This document shows, in pieces, positions 1 to 10,738 of a stretch of DNA of 28,234 nucleotides. Origin of the DNA: Priapulus caudatus (taxonomy: Eukaryota > Priapulida > Priapulimorpha > Priapulimorphida > Priapulidae); assembly GCF_000485595.1 (NCBI RefSeq), contig NW_014577218.1, positions 139,095 through 167,328 of the forward strand, read 5' to 3'. The notes beneath the pieces were generated by a model. That model saw only the letters and a list, made by a program, of their open reading frames with translations, ran no database searches and was not told where the DNA came from. A program made the position numbers and the translations under genes. Each line of letters opens with the position of its first letter. Position 1 is the stretch's first letter.

Positions 1-263
1 GAGAGAGGAAAGAGGAGAGAAGAGAGTAAAGAGAGAGAGAGGACAGACAGAAAGAGAAGAGAAAGGAGAGGAACAAGAGAGAGAGATAGAGGAGATGAGA
101 GAGAGATAGAAGAAAGAGATTAGAATAGAGAGAGAGAAAAGAAGAGAGAGAGAGAGAAAAGGAATGAGAGAGAGAGAGAGCGAGAGAGAGAGAGAGGCCT
201 GCGAGAGAGAGAGACGAGAGAGATAGAGAGAGAGATAGAAGAGAGAGAGGAGAGAATAGAGAG

Positions 264-330
<67 letters not shown>

Positions 331-352
331 GGGAGACAGAGCGAGGGAGTGA
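1..352. repeat. (GA)n microsatellite, interrupted
   Basis: Almost pure purine sequence built of GA/GAGA with scattered AAG and GGA interruptions; the longest uninterrupted run is near 271-322. The minus-strand reading (SLSLSL...) is a repeat artefact, not a gene. Confidence 0.95.
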
Positions 353-884
353 AAGAGTCGTGTGGACCGCATTCTTGCTGGGACGTGGTTAGACCTAACG
401 TGCTTGCATCCATAGGCATCATCAGCTAGGTCGCTTCATTTCTTTAAGCTGAACCTCAACCAAACCATTAAACTAACCCCAAACGTTCCTAGCTATGCCT
501 ATACGCCCAAAATATCTCAACAACGACTGTTGTTAGATCGACTAGAGTTAATCAGAGAAAGCTGTCACCTAGAGAAAGATGGGTGGAGAAAGAATGGGCC
601 GACCAAGAGAAAGGGAGAGAGAAAGAAGGTACGGCAAATAGGGGCATGGCGGTCCTGGGGGCGGGGTGGGGGCGGTTTTTGGCAGAAGTCCGATTAAGCC
701 CTATAGCGCTTTTCCTAAAGGTATCGCGAATGGCATCGTAATGTTTTTTAAAAATCCTAATAAGGGTTAGAGAGAGAGTCCTAATAATTTAATTTGTTCC
801 CCCTGCTGTAACATCAAGGATCGATGAACATAAACCAGCGAAGCCCCAATCTAACATCGCAGAAACGTTTGGTCCTATCCGCTC
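353..884. other. Gene-free stretch, no recognisable feature
   Basis: Mixed-composition sequence with a purine-rich patch near 555-630 and a G-rich patch near 650-680. No convincing coding frame, RNA or transposon end was seen. Confidence 0.5.
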
Positions 885-935
885 AGATACACACACACAC
901 ACACGCACGCACGCACGCACGCACACACACACATA
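885..935. repeat. (CA)n/(CACG)n microsatellite
   Basis: Alternating CA dinucleotides with a central block of CACG tetramers. Confidence 0.95.
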
Positions 936-1322
936 TTTATTTATACGGAAATAACTCTTCCGCTCTCCTTGCACATTGCAGGAGCTTCTGTCCCCCCCCC
1001 TTCTCCCGCTTCCTTTTCCAATAAAACACAACAACAATATTTGTCGTCGCAATTAATTACCCTACATCGTCTCATTACCGTCTATGCAAACGCAAAATAA
1101 GCACGTGTTGATCACGTGCAGCGCGTTAATGCAAAAATATAGAACGGTTGTAGGAACAGTTAATTACGTTTCAGTTGGAACGTATCCGCTGGCACTCGCT
1201 GTAAAAATACGAAGCTTCGTATAGAATGCTAATCGAGCATGCTATCGTGAAATATTGACATTGGTGGGGGCCAACACATACCAAAACTAGACAGAGGGCA
1301 CTCAAAGAGAGTGCATACCTCC
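936..1322. other. Gene-free stretch, nothing recognised
   Basis: Unique-looking, AT-moderate sequence. A C-run lies near 992-1000. No supported gene or element. Confidence 0.5.
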
Positions 1323-1325
1323 GCG

Positions 1326-1503
1326 AGCGTGTAACATGTATACATGTATATAACAGCTGGCTCGCTGCTGGCTGCTGCTGACTGGACGCCCTAAGGCGAG
1401 CTGCTGTGACTCGACGCCGTAAGCGAGACGCTGGGTGTAATCGATCGCGCCAACGCTGTGTAACATGTATACAGTCTTATACAAGCTGGCTCGATGCTTG
1501 CTA
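1326..1503. repeat. Diverged direct repeat pair, about 45 bp
   Basis: A block containing GTGTAACATGTATACA, then TATA and a CAGCTGGCTCG-like string, occurs near 1329-1363 and again near 1457-1496 with small changes (GTAACATGTATACAGTCTTA..., AAGCTGGCTCG). The sequence between them carries CTG/GCTG runs and two GACGCC(C/G)TAAG(G)CGAG strings. Confidence 0.6.
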
Positions 1504-1572
1504 CACACACACACGAACCACACACACGAAACACACACACGAACAGCACACCTACGAAACACACACACGAGA
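1500..1572. repeat. (CA)n microsatellite with CGAA interruptions
   Basis: ACACACACACGAA-type units repeated about five times with small variations. Confidence 0.85.
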
Positions 1573-2262
1573 GCGGATCACCATACCTCCCTGCCAACTC
1601 CGTTGCACGGAGGTAATTATTCGAAATAATCGCATATAAATATATAGATTTTGCGGCTCCTATTTAACTGCAGGGCCGTAGGGCTGAGCAACTGACTTTC
1701 AAACTGTGTAATGATGAGGAGTGACGGCGCACTCTTTGATCGACATCCATAGTTGTATATACATCCATATGGGTGGCCTCTGAGACAAGGTAAACAACTC
1801 ATTTCCACTTAAACCGCCTCGTCGTTCGGTTTGCAGGCCTGAAACTCGTTAATTGACTGATTATATTTTAACTAATGTTTTGCGTTCTTAGCATACCTTA
1901 TCATCTTTGTTTGTCTTAGATCCTTACGTTCATCTTTGTGTGATTCTTAGATGCCTATATTCATCTTTGCTTTGGTTTTGCATGCATTGACTTTTGCTTT
2001 TAAATTACATATGACTGGTCCATATCCTTATTTGATTCCATCACCCAGACCGCCTTTGCCGTAAAAGCGTTATCTCCATCTCTCTTTTCACCCGTATCGG
2101 AATCGAGATAATAACGTAAGGTAATTGTATTACCGTCTTTAGTCTACGGGTCGCTGGTCCTACGGTGCACCAGTCACACGTAATTTTTTTCTTTAATGTT
2201 TGTTAATTTTAATTTTGTAATAAAATATGTTTATAATTTAATTTTAAACCTGTGTAGTTCCA
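1573..2262. other. Gene-free stretch, nothing recognised
   Basis: The only small internal repetition is the motif 'TCATCTTTG' (three times, near 1900-1970) followed by TTAGAT-like words. No supported gene. Confidence 0.45.
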
Positions 2263-2425
2263 CAGTACTTCTTAAACTGGTGTATGGTCACCCAACAGGT
2301 TGCATTACATTAAAAAACATTTTGAGGTAATGAACTAGTCAAAAACATAAGAAATATTTTTCAGGGGTGAATGAAATTTTGCTTGAGAGTCTCGAATGTG
2401 AATGACACTTAAATAGTTTCAGAAT
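2263..2425. mobile_element. hAT-like MITE, diverged copy (CAGTGCTTCTTAAACT family)
   Basis: The left end reads CAGTACTTCTTAAACTGGTG. Inside are GTCACCC and GGGGTGAATGAAATTTTG, and the right end degenerates to AATAGTTTCAGAA. The same layout is seen in the better copies at 21544-21772 and 23375-23510. Terminal CAGTG..TTCTTAAACT is typical of hAT-superfamily MITEs. No clean target duplication is visible here. Confidence 0.6.
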
Positions 2426-2737
2426 TATTTTCTCTCCTGCCTCCTTCCACTCCTGTCTGGTGATACTTCATCATGTGACAAACCCCGTATACTGCGCATA
2501 CTCACTTTACCGCCCCGATCAGCACCTCAAATACAATTAAAAAATTTAAAATTTAAAAAAATGTAAAGATCAAAATTTTATTTAACAATTTTTGACATTC
2601 ACTCTACCCTCTTTAATACCGTAGGAGTCGGTAAGCCGACAACGACCCGTAGTATTATAGATCGGTACCCAGTAATGGTAGCCATTCTAATAGCAAAGCG
2701 CATTTTAAAATATCAATACAGTCTAAAGTAAACGCAG
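2426..2737. other. Gene-free stretch, nothing recognised
   Basis: AT-rich sequence with short A/T runs near 2535-2600. No gene or element supported. Confidence 0.45.
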
Positions 2738-2742
2738 TTTAA

Positions 2743-3224
2743 CCAGGCCGTAGCCAGGGGGGGACTTCGGGCTTCGACGCGAACCCCCCCCCCGAAAGCA
2801 CCCCCCCCAAGCAAATAAAAAAATGTTGTGAATAATTGCAAGAATTCACTCAGGTCGACTTCCATTTTAGGTGATAATAATTCCAAAATCTCCATCTGTG
2901 CAGGAGGTTAATGAACAGTGATACCCCCCTCCCACACCCTCCCCCGCTCCGTCGCTTGGCTCCCTCGCCATGGTCGCTTCGCCCCGAGCTAGGCGGCGTG
3001 TACAGGGGGTCCAGGGAGTCCGAACCCCCCCTTGCTCGCGCAGAAAACGCATCTGAGGGGGTCTAATTTTAAAAAATTTCTGGGGGAGGGCCCGCCCCAA
3101 GTGCTCGCAATGATGGGTTACGGTTAGACCCCCCCTGGTACAAATCCTGTACACGCCCCTGCCGAGAAAATTGCCAACATTGAAAAACGAACCCCCCCCA
3201 ATATAAAGCTGGCTACGGGCCTGG
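2743..3224. mobile_element. Non-autonomous TIR element, 482 bp
   Basis: The ends are inverted repeats: CCAGGCCGTAGCCAG on the left, and CCAGGCCCGTAGCCAG when the right end is read on the minus strand. Both ends are flanked by TTTAA (2738-2742 and 3225-3229), a candidate 5-bp target duplication (or TTAA plus one base). The interior is rich in C and G homopolymers and carries a second pair of transposon-end-like strings (GGCGTGTACAGG near 2993, and its counterpart near 3148-3162), suggesting a nested or composite element. The 148-codon minus frame across it is not a recognisable protein. Confidence 0.65.
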
Positions 3225-3229
3225 TTTAA

Positions 3230-4368
3230 CCATAGTTTAACCTGTACACCGGAAACGACCGAGGTCGGTTTGCGGGATGGAAACGAGTGTTTACCCTGAG
3301 ACAAGGCTTTCACGGATAAATGCCAAAAAAATCACGTTAGGGTTATTTACGAATATTAGCTAAGCATATTTTTTCATTTTCCTCCAACATCTAGGGGAAG
3401 CTCCCCCCCCTCCCGCACACACACATGAACTGGCACTGAACTGCATGCCACCCTTTAAATTCGTGGAGCCTAAATAAATAAATATGATTCCCAATTAAAA
3501 CGCGGAAAAACGTTTTGACGAAATCAATTAAATATAATAAAAAATTGTTTGTAGAAAACTGCTCTTTGTAACGCAACCGGTGTGAAGAATAACAGACTTC
3601 ACATACAGTGGAAGTATATGAAATAAATTAGCACACAGGCAAACATCGCTACTGCGATGAATCGTACGTACATCATCGATCAACTAAGTTTACGAGTTTG
3701 TAAACTGCAAGCATAACGCCCACATGAACAACACCGTACGAATACTAAAGGGTAGGCCTAAATGTAATGTGTGTAACCGGCAGATCCGCGCATGCGCAAT
3801 GACGCCATCAACGGCCGCCTCTTCTTTAGCATGCCAGACGATAAATTTGTGGCAGGGGAGTCTCGACAACTGTACTATACAGCCCTCCTCAGCTCATCAC
3901 AGATGCTAGCTAGGCTGATCAGCTAAGGCCAGTGTGCGCTGAAGATCCACGAATCTAAGTGTGTGTACTCCAGAGTCTGTTTACACACTGCCAGACACCC
4001 GCCTCCACGTTTTCTCTGTCGCATGAAGAATCTAAGATATATAAATAGACGCGCGCGATTGCTGGGGTGTATTTCGAACGTAGCGAGAGTTGCTTACGGG
4101 AATGAAAGCGGGCATATGTACTCACGTACGTGTACGTTAGGACGTTTGGCAAAAAAAATTCGAAAATTAAGTCAAATCATTTAGGTATCGTCTCGGTATC
4201 TGTAAAGGTCTTACGCGGTATGACAGCCTTACACGCTAATGACAGGTAGAAACAGCTTCAAGGACATAAAATTTTATCAAGGTTCCAGACCTCTGACGAA
4301 ACAAAAGCAACACAATTCATCATCATGCTCATTTACGCCTAAAGTGCACAAAGCGAGCAGCAGAGTGA
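3230..4368. other. Gene-free stretch, nothing recognised
   Basis: Holds a C-run next to a short CA run (3403-3425). Otherwise unique-looking sequence with only short chance frames on both strands. Confidence 0.45.
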
Positions 4369-4373
4369 TAAGA

Positions 4374-4476
4374 TCAGGGGGTTAATAATGACAAATGACA
4401 AATAAAAATAACAATGAACAACAAATAATGACAAGAAATGACAAATAATGACAAATTTTTAATTATTAATCCCTGA
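4374..4476. mobile_element. Fold-back hairpin element 1 (TCARGAG family)
   Basis: The left arm starts TCAGGGGGTTAATAAT; the right end read on the minus strand starts TCAGGGATTAATAAT. The element is flanked by TAAGA at 4369-4373 and 4477-4481, a perfect 5-bp target duplication. The interior (4388-4455) is a short-period repeat of ATGACAAATA-like words. It directly abuts hairpin element 2. Confidence 0.7.
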
Positions 4477-4481
4477 TAAGA

Positions 4482-4513
4482 TCAAGAATCTATCAATATT
4501 GATAGACTCCTGA
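4482..4513. mobile_element. Fold-back hairpin element 2 (TCARGAG family), 32 bp
   Basis: The whole element is one palindrome. The left half is TCAAGAATCTATCAAT, and the right half read on the minus strand is TCAGGAGTCTATCAAT (14 of 16 match). It is flanked by TAAGA at 4477-4481 and 4514-4518. The left copy of TAAGA is shared with hairpin element 1, so the two elements sit head to tail with three TAAGA copies. Confidence 0.7.
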
Positions 4514-4518
4514 TAAGA

Positions 4519-5017
4519 TCGAGGGCCGAACCCCCTATACGTGAGCTAGACGATATACGATTTTAAAAGGGATTATCCTGACGTCATTATTGTATTGTTA
4601 TCGTGTTGTTATTGTTCCGTTAACCTATCCTATTACCGCCAAAAACAGGTCACTACTAGAAGCGATATATTTTTTTGCTATTGCCGGATAACCTGCCATC
4701 AGAGGATATATAAGTAGGTGAGCGCGGCTGGTGCGAAAACGTACTAAACACAACAGATATATACGCTCCCTTTCTTAACTCTCTCCTCCCTTAACTCCCT
4801 CGCTTCCCTCTCTCCTAACTCTCTCCTTAGTTAAACGGGGCGGAGTTACATAACACTATACACATACGTCCTCGACGGTGAATGAGAGAGCGGGAGAGAG
4901 CGAGGGGACGAGAGAGTGAAGGCGAAGTATAGGTGGGGATTAAGAGGTTAAGAGGTTGGAAGCGGAAGAGAGAGAGAGAGAGCCCCTATAGAGCTACATA
5001 GCTTGCTCCACGTCCTT
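4519..5017. other. Gene-free stretch with pyrimidine and purine tracts
   Basis: About 4770-4835 is CT-rich (CTCTCTCC, CTTAACTCC words). About 4881-4982 is GA-rich and ends in (GA)n. No coding sequence supported. Confidence 0.6.
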
Positions 5018-5522
5018 TACTATATACTATATATACTATATACTATATACGATAATTATACTATATACTATATACTATATACTATATACTATATATTATA
5101 TACTATATACTATATACTATATACTATATACTATATACTATATATACTATATACTATATACGATAATTATACTATATACTATATATACTATATACTATAT
5201 ACTATATACTATATATTATATACTATATACTATATACTATATACTATATACGATAATTATACTATATACTATATACTATATACTATATACTATATACTAT
5301 ATACTATATACTATATACTATATACTATATACTATATACTATATACTATATACTATATACTATATATACTATATACTATATACTATATACTATATACTAT
5401 ATACTATATACTAAAAATAATATATTATATACTATATACTATATATTATATACTATATACTATATACTATATACTATATACTATATACTTTATACTATAT
5501 ACTATAAACTATGAACTATATA
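5018..5522. repeat. (CTATATA)n heptanucleotide tandem array, about 500 bp
   Basis: An almost perfect 7-bp unit, TATACTA, is repeated about 70 times. It is interrupted by CGATAATTATA near 5050, 5161 and 5249, by TATATTATA at several places and by AAAATAAT near 5413. The 212-codon plus-strand frame through it (YILYTIY...) is a repeat translation, not a gene. Confidence 0.95.
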
Positions 5523-5863
5523 CCATCCACCCTGCTGCATTCTGGCCAGTGCACTACGTTCAACTCACCATCGAAGAAAGAACTGCACAGCAATCGAAAC
5601 ACCGACACAGCAATCCACAGGTATTTCGGTCGTTTCATTAAAAAATGATAAAAGCAAATAAATCCTAATTACATCCTAATTAAAGCTCGCGTACTTAGTT
5701 ATGTACTCCACGTCGCCTATTAATCCCACATCAACACAGTTCAATCGCACTGTACGCACGCCAATGTGCCCCGTGCAATGTGAAAATAAATAGAAAAAAT
5801 GTGAAAAAAATGGGAAACTCGCAAAAAATACATTTAGGGGCCTACTATGTTTTGTGAGTTTAA
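5523..5863. other. Gene-free stretch, nothing recognised
   Basis: Unique-looking sequence between the heptamer array and a hairpin element. No supported feature. Confidence 0.45.
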
Positions 5864-5868
5864 TATTA

Positions 5869-5917
5869 CCAGAAGTAGATAATAGGGAATCTTATATTCC
5901 CTATGATCTACTTCTGA
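5869..5917. mobile_element. Fold-back hairpin element 3 (TCARGAG family), 49 bp
   Basis: The left arm is CCAGAAGTAGATAATAGGGA; the right arm read on the minus strand is TCAGAAGTAGATCATAGGGA. It is flanked by TATTA at 5864-5868 and 5918-5922, a perfect 5-bp duplication. Confidence 0.75.
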
Positions 5918-5922
5918 TATTA

Positions 5923-6653
5923 TGCACAGTGGCGCGCGTGTAGTAAGATTGTGTGGAGAAGTATTTGGTTGACGTTGAGGTGGAATTATTTGGCGATAAT
6001 GAAAGCATGGACATAAAGAAATGGTAGTAAATATAATTCGTATTCATTCACCAGCATTTTATCATTGAAACAGCTCAAGTGCCTGCGCAGCAATACACCG
6101 GAGGCACACCGCGTATCCCAACCATCCTAGACGGGTTCCCGAGTAAAATCACCGCCAGAGACACGAGTCAGAACTCTGCAATGTCAGAGTCTATCAGTAA
6201 GCCTCGGTATATAGGGGCCTACAGTAGACAACGTCACCGGATATAGGTGTAAATGTAATAGCGCATCGCATGAGTCAATGCGTGTCAACAAGTGCGTGTA
6301 CGGCCGTAAACAACAGTTGCGCTATTATCTGGAATTAGGTTGAACTACGTACAAACATCAACAGCAGAAACATCAACAACATAAAATAAACAGTTTTTCA
6401 CATGCTATGTTTGTAGTTATAGTCAATTCCTAAAAAAAGGTCCCGAATGGCGAATCGACCGGATGTACGGTGTCCCTGTACGCCATAGATATACAAACAC
6501 GTGTGTTTTTATATATCTATGATTAAGCGGTGAATTAATTAGCCATTGCTGGGCCAGTGTGGCTGTCGCAAGTGTTGTTAACTACATATTTACTCATTTA
6601 ATCGGTAACAAAGTAAGTAAATCTTGCTTTCGTACAGTGCATAACATTATACA
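5923..6653. other. Gene-free stretch
   Basis: Contains one unrelated short inverted repeat (6484-6521, listed separately). No gene supported. Confidence 0.45.
6484..6521. repeat. 38-bp inverted repeat
   Basis: CATAGATATA at 6484-6493 is perfectly inverted at 6512-6521 around an ACACGTGT centre. No flanking duplication was seen, and the ends do not match the TCARGAG family. Confidence 0.6.
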
Positions 6654-6658
6654 ACGAA

Positions 6659-6719
6659 TCAAGAGCGTATAAAGAAGGCTCTTTATACTTTAGCACTTTA
6701 GCATTTTATACGCTCTTGA
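6659..6719. mobile_element. Fold-back hairpin element 4 (TCARGAG family), 61 bp
   Basis: The arms are perfectly inverted over TCAAGAGCGTATAAA. Flanked by ACGAA at 6654-6658 and 6720-6724, a perfect 5-bp duplication. The same TCAAGAGCGTAT arm recurs at 19817. Confidence 0.8.
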
Positions 6720-6865
6720 ACGAATGGTTTCGCGGAACGGCTCGTCGTAACGAAAGGAGCAAAATGAAGTCTAGACAGTTTTCAGGGACGAAACGTCACA
6801 AAGCAAATATGATAGTCGATTTATATTGCTGTACGCACCCTTTTCCATTTGCGATCAATGAAAGA

Positions 6866-6866
6866 T

Positions 6867-6928
<62 letters not shown>

Positions 6929-7151
6929 CGAGTGAGAGACAAAGGCACATAGGCACAGAGAGTGAGGGGACAGAGAGAGCACGAGAGAGAGAGAGATAGA
7001 GAGGGGCGAGAGAAAGAGAGAGAGAGAGCGAGATGGAGAGAGAGAGTAAGAGAGAGAAGGGGGAGGGAAAGCAAGACCGAGCGAGTGAGAGAGATAGAGA
7101 ACGAGAGAGAGAGAGAGAGAGAGAAAACGAGAGAGAGAGAGAGAGAACGAG

Positions 7152-7191
<40 letters not shown>

Positions 7192-7201
7192 CGAGAGAGC
7201 G

Positions 7202-7242
<41 letters not shown>

Positions 7243-7262
7243 TAGTGAGAGGGAGAGCGTGA
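6866..7262. repeat. (GA)n microsatellite, about 400 bp
   Basis: GAGAGA runs with interspersed GC, AAC and GGG. The ERERER and SLSLSL frames on the two strands are repeat translations. Confidence 0.95.
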
Positions 7263-7465
7263 AAGGGGGAGACGCGTGTCTCCCCTTCATTACGTAGATC
7301 TACTCTGATGTGTAACGCTGACGCATGCGGAAACGACAAGTAGTTAGCGAACTATAGCTCATGATATCTAGAACCATTCACGCCAGTAATGACTCACTAT
7401 GTAAACCCGCGGGTTCGGGCCATAGGGCAACCCTGGCTGATAGCTATATAATCGGGCTCTCAGAT

Positions 7466-7640
7466 TCGCACGTACACGTTCACACACAGACGTAATCACA
7501 CGTACACAACGCGCACGTACTCACACACAAACACAACGCGCACGTACACACGCACGCACACACGTAAACACACGCACACGTACTCTTACACACACAACGC
7601 TCGCACGTACACCCCCCCTCACACACACATGCACGAATAA
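7466..7640. repeat. CA-rich repeat with CGCACGTAC words
   Basis: ACACA runs alternate with GCACGTAC/CACGTACAC words (at least seven occurrences). It is an impure (CA)n derivative; a short C-run lies near 7613-7619. Confidence 0.85.
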
Positions 7641-8378
7641 CACAGATAAATATTCAATGGCCACCAATTAGTCTAGCAATCAGCGTGGGCCTAGTACGTT
7701 GTATACGATGTCGACATACGTAACCTGCTTTCAGATTAATTGTCAACGTCGTATTGCTGTTGGGTTAGAATAATTGCGGTGGGCTTCACAGATAGATCTC
7801 GCACGTAAATACAATATTACTCACCAGAATAAAGCCTCGTTGGAGGTGGACTAGCGTTGTGACCGCCTAGCTGTGCAAGCGTTTTCTCACTGATGAATAT
7901 CCGATAATAACAATGAGGGTTGATGAAATAACGTAGACACGTCAAACAGGGCTACGACAGAATGATGTAGAATGTAGTATATAGTTGTTTGTGTGTATGT
8001 ATGTTTATATGTATGTTTTGCTGTTGAAAGCAATGTCATGAGTTATTCACTGTTTCAAGGGCATTTACGACTCAATCTTGCGGTTACTTAATTACTTACA
8101 CCTGCAGTTGTTTAACTTACGAAACTAATCTATTTAATCTATGCTAGGCGGAATATATTTACCATAGATCGAGAAACCTATTACATTTACTATACACCTT
8201 CGAAGTTCAGACTATATACAGTGAGATTTGTTAGCGTTGTCGTGTCCAGCTCTAAGTGTGTCGGTGGGGGATCTCAGTAAGATATCTGAGCGGGTGTTGA
8301 GGGTGTTACACATATCGGGGAAAAACACAGACAGATCTTATAATAAATATTTGTAGTGTAGTATGTAGTTTGGCTGAG
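7641..8378. other. Gene-free stretch, nothing recognised
   Basis: Only short chance frames; a GTATGTATGTTTATATGTATG patch lies near 7991-8012. No element ends identified. Confidence 0.45.
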
Positions 8379-8678
8379 AGGGTCTATGTCCCCCGGGGTA
8401 CTGCCGGAACGTACCCTGGGTAGGCCTACGGTCCGGTATACCGAAAACGTACCCTGTACTACTATAATGCCGAACCGTACCTCGCCTACTTCACTCCACG
8501 AGTCTAGGGAATCGCCACGCTACTCCCTAACCCTAACCCTAGATCGTAACCTCTAACCCTAAAACCTATATCCATAACGCCTAAACCATATCAAAATAGT
8601 GACCAGTAACGTTCCGGTATACCGAACCGACCCAAGAGTACGTTCCGCGAAGTAACCCTGGGGGAACACTAGACCCCT
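8379..8678. mobile_element. Non-autonomous TIR element, about 300 bp, with CCCTAA runs
   Basis: The left end is AGGGTCTATGTCCCCC, then GGGTACTGCCGGAACGTACC. The right end read on the minus strand is AGGGGTCTAGTGTTCCCCC, then AGGGTTACTTCGCGGAACGTAC, so the arms pair imperfectly over about 45 bp. The interior has CTCCCTAACCCTAACCC and GGTCCGGTATACCG-like strings. A second copy of the left end is at 18130. No clear target duplication. The interior resembles the 14281-14433 element (CTACTCCCTAACCCTAACCC). Confidence 0.65.
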
Positions 8679-8833
8679 ATGCAGCCTGTAGTTGAGTGCA
8701 CATATCACTAGAGTGTTTGGGCGATATTATTTATATATATATAGCGACAGAAGCGATGGCGAGTCCATTCTAGTATCTGGTAGACATCTCCGCGACACCA
8801 CACAACCACACACACCCACACAACACTACACAC

Positions 8834-8838
<5 letters not shown>

Positions 8839-8905
<67 letters not shown>
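8839..8905. repeat. (CA)n microsatellite
   Basis: Uninterrupted CA dinucleotides, preceded by impure CACACCC/ACACTAC sequence from about 8797. Confidence 0.97.
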
Positions 8906-8910
<5 letters not shown>

Positions 8911-9067
8911 ATGCGATGCAATTGGACCATAAACGGCGAACATGTTCCGGGAGGGAGCCAATTACACGTATTTACTGTTACGTCCGATGTTCGCGTGTAC
9001 CGCGCCTGTTGCTACGGGCATGCGCAGCTTCGCACGTATGCTCGCGGTGCCTCCACAGCGTCAACAC

Positions 9068-9245
9068 GTGTTGTTATTATTGTTGCCGTCTTCGTCGTCG
9101 TTGTTGTTGTCGTCGTGGTCGTCGTCGTCGTCGCCGCCGCCGTCGTCGTCGTCGTCGCCGCCGCCGTCGTCGTCGTCGTCGTCGTTGTTGTTGTTGTTGT
9201 TGTTGTTGTTATTATTGTTGTTGTTGTTGTTGTTGTTGTCGTCAT
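9068..9245. repeat. (GTC)n/(GCC)n/(GTT)n trinucleotide array
   Basis: Blocks of GTC and GCC trinucleotides pass into (GTT)n after about 9183, with one ATTATT interruption. Long plus and minus frames (poly-V, poly-R, poly-T) are repeat translations. Confidence 0.95.
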
Positions 9246-9775
9246 CGACGAAGTACCATCACACGTTTCGAAACTATAACTCTTGCGCATTCTTTCGCAC
9301 GCCAGCTCTCTCCCTTCTCGCCCCATCTCTCTTACCCCCTCTCCTCTCCCACTCTCTCACGCTGTCTCCTCAACGCCCCCTCTCTCACTATAGATATGTG
9401 TGCAAGTGTACGTGCGTAGATGTATGCACGCGTATATACCCGCGACACATTGACCGGAACATTACTATCTATAAATAGACGTACATGCTCTTATTAGAGA
9501 ACCGTAGTACAGTGACCATAATCGACCGCCTGCCGCTGGTGGCACTGAAACTGCAATTATGAGAACACACATTATCTAGCATCCATTATCGTCACTCCTC
9601 TCTGCAGTGAGTATCATAAAGCGTGAAGATCTGAACCCTCTGGGAACAATAGCTTCCCGTGGTTTCCCTCAGTCGCAGACAATCAGATTTCGATGGAACT
9701 TTAATGTACTGTTTCCATCGAAAATGTTACCATATACCGAGTCGAGCATTCCCCAAGGATGTCGGCCCAGGTAGT
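9246..9775. other. Gene-free stretch with CT-rich tract
   Basis: About 9300-9392 is pyrimidine-rich (CTCTC/CCCC). A 36-bp inverted repeat lies at 9688-9723. The rest is unremarkable. Confidence 0.55.
9688..9723. repeat. 36-bp inverted repeat
   Basis: TTTCGATGGAA at 9688-9698 pairs perfectly with TTCCATCGAAA at 9713-9723. The ends differ from the other hairpin elements, and no target duplication is evident. Confidence 0.6.
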
Positions 9776-9920
9776 TATATTAGGAATGTATAATATAGAG
9801 TATATATAAGTAGATATAGAGTATAAGCATATATAAGTTTAGGTATGTAAGTATAAATACAAGTATATAAGTACAAGTATATATAGAGTATATAGAGTAT
9901 AATCTCTATATTATACACTT
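9776..9920. repeat. AT-rich tandem repeat of TATAGAGTATA / ATATAAGTA words
   Basis: Degenerate repetition of TATAGAGTATA, ATATAAGTA and ACAAGTATATA words over about 145 bp. Confidence 0.75.
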
Positions 9921-10738
9921 CTGGTTATATCTATACACTATGTACAGAAGAAGTACGGCTATTAAACATCATATTTACTTTATTCTGAAAAAAGAGCAAT
10001 GCATTGAGCAATCAGTTATTTATAATTAATTCGCCACGCGAACACGATTTGACAGGTTTTTGAAGCTATCTATTAACAAAATGTTTCCTTGTTAGCTTGA
10101 TTACTTTCCAGTAAATCTCGTATTAAATTTTCACCACCGACATAGCTTTCGCATGAGCGGGTAGAAAAAACTGTGCGCCCTTATTTCCTTCATTAATCTT
10201 TAATTAACTTTAACGATCGGTATATGATACGGTTGGCTTCAATTATTCTACATATTTCGATTGCTTTAAACGAACAAAACACATGAAAAATCCGGTGGAC
10301 AAAAATGTCTAGTACAGTTCTCAGGCACGGGAATTTTACTAGCTTTACAGACTATCGATCGCTTTGCAATCAAAAACTTTGCTAGTTCCGCTGAACACGG
10401 CTTCACTTCGCACGATTTTATCGGGTTTCTTCATTTGGAAACGATTTCACAACTACATAGATAACATTGTTATTACGCAATCCATGGCCGTGGGCGGGTA
10501 GTGTGCGCAGTAACTAAATATTTCCACACGCTCGAGCTCGAGCTTTCCAATTTTATTTTTGAGGATTTGTGGGTTTTGCTTCTATACATTCCTTGTGGTA
10601 ATCTGCTAAAACGTTATTCAGGAGTCTTTTCAGTAAATTGTAAACGTTACACAGCAAACTACGATCAGCATGTTTTATGGGGCTGTGCGGGTTTATTGGA
10701 TTTTACTGTTACTCCACCACTGTCTGTCGCTGCCCCCT
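9921..10738. other. Gene-free stretch, nothing recognised
   Basis: AT-rich unique-looking sequence. The plus-strand frame from 10501 has an unremarkable start and continues only into the ATCC and TG repeats, so it was not called as a gene. Confidence 0.45.

Noticed and set aside
120-422. Poly-Ser/Leu frame on the minus strand
   Set aside because: Translation of (GA)n; the same applies to the frames at 6796-7339.
2867-3313. 148-codon minus frame as a gene
   Set aside because: It lies across a TIR element with homopolymer runs and has no domain signal.
5003-5641. 212-codon plus-strand frame (YILYTIY repeats)
   Set aside because: Pure translation of the 7-bp tandem repeat; no unique protein part beyond a short tail.
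8692-9478. Overlapping plus and minus frames rich in V, R, C, L or T
   Set aside because: All are readings of (CA)n and GTC/GTT trinucleotide repeats in different frames.
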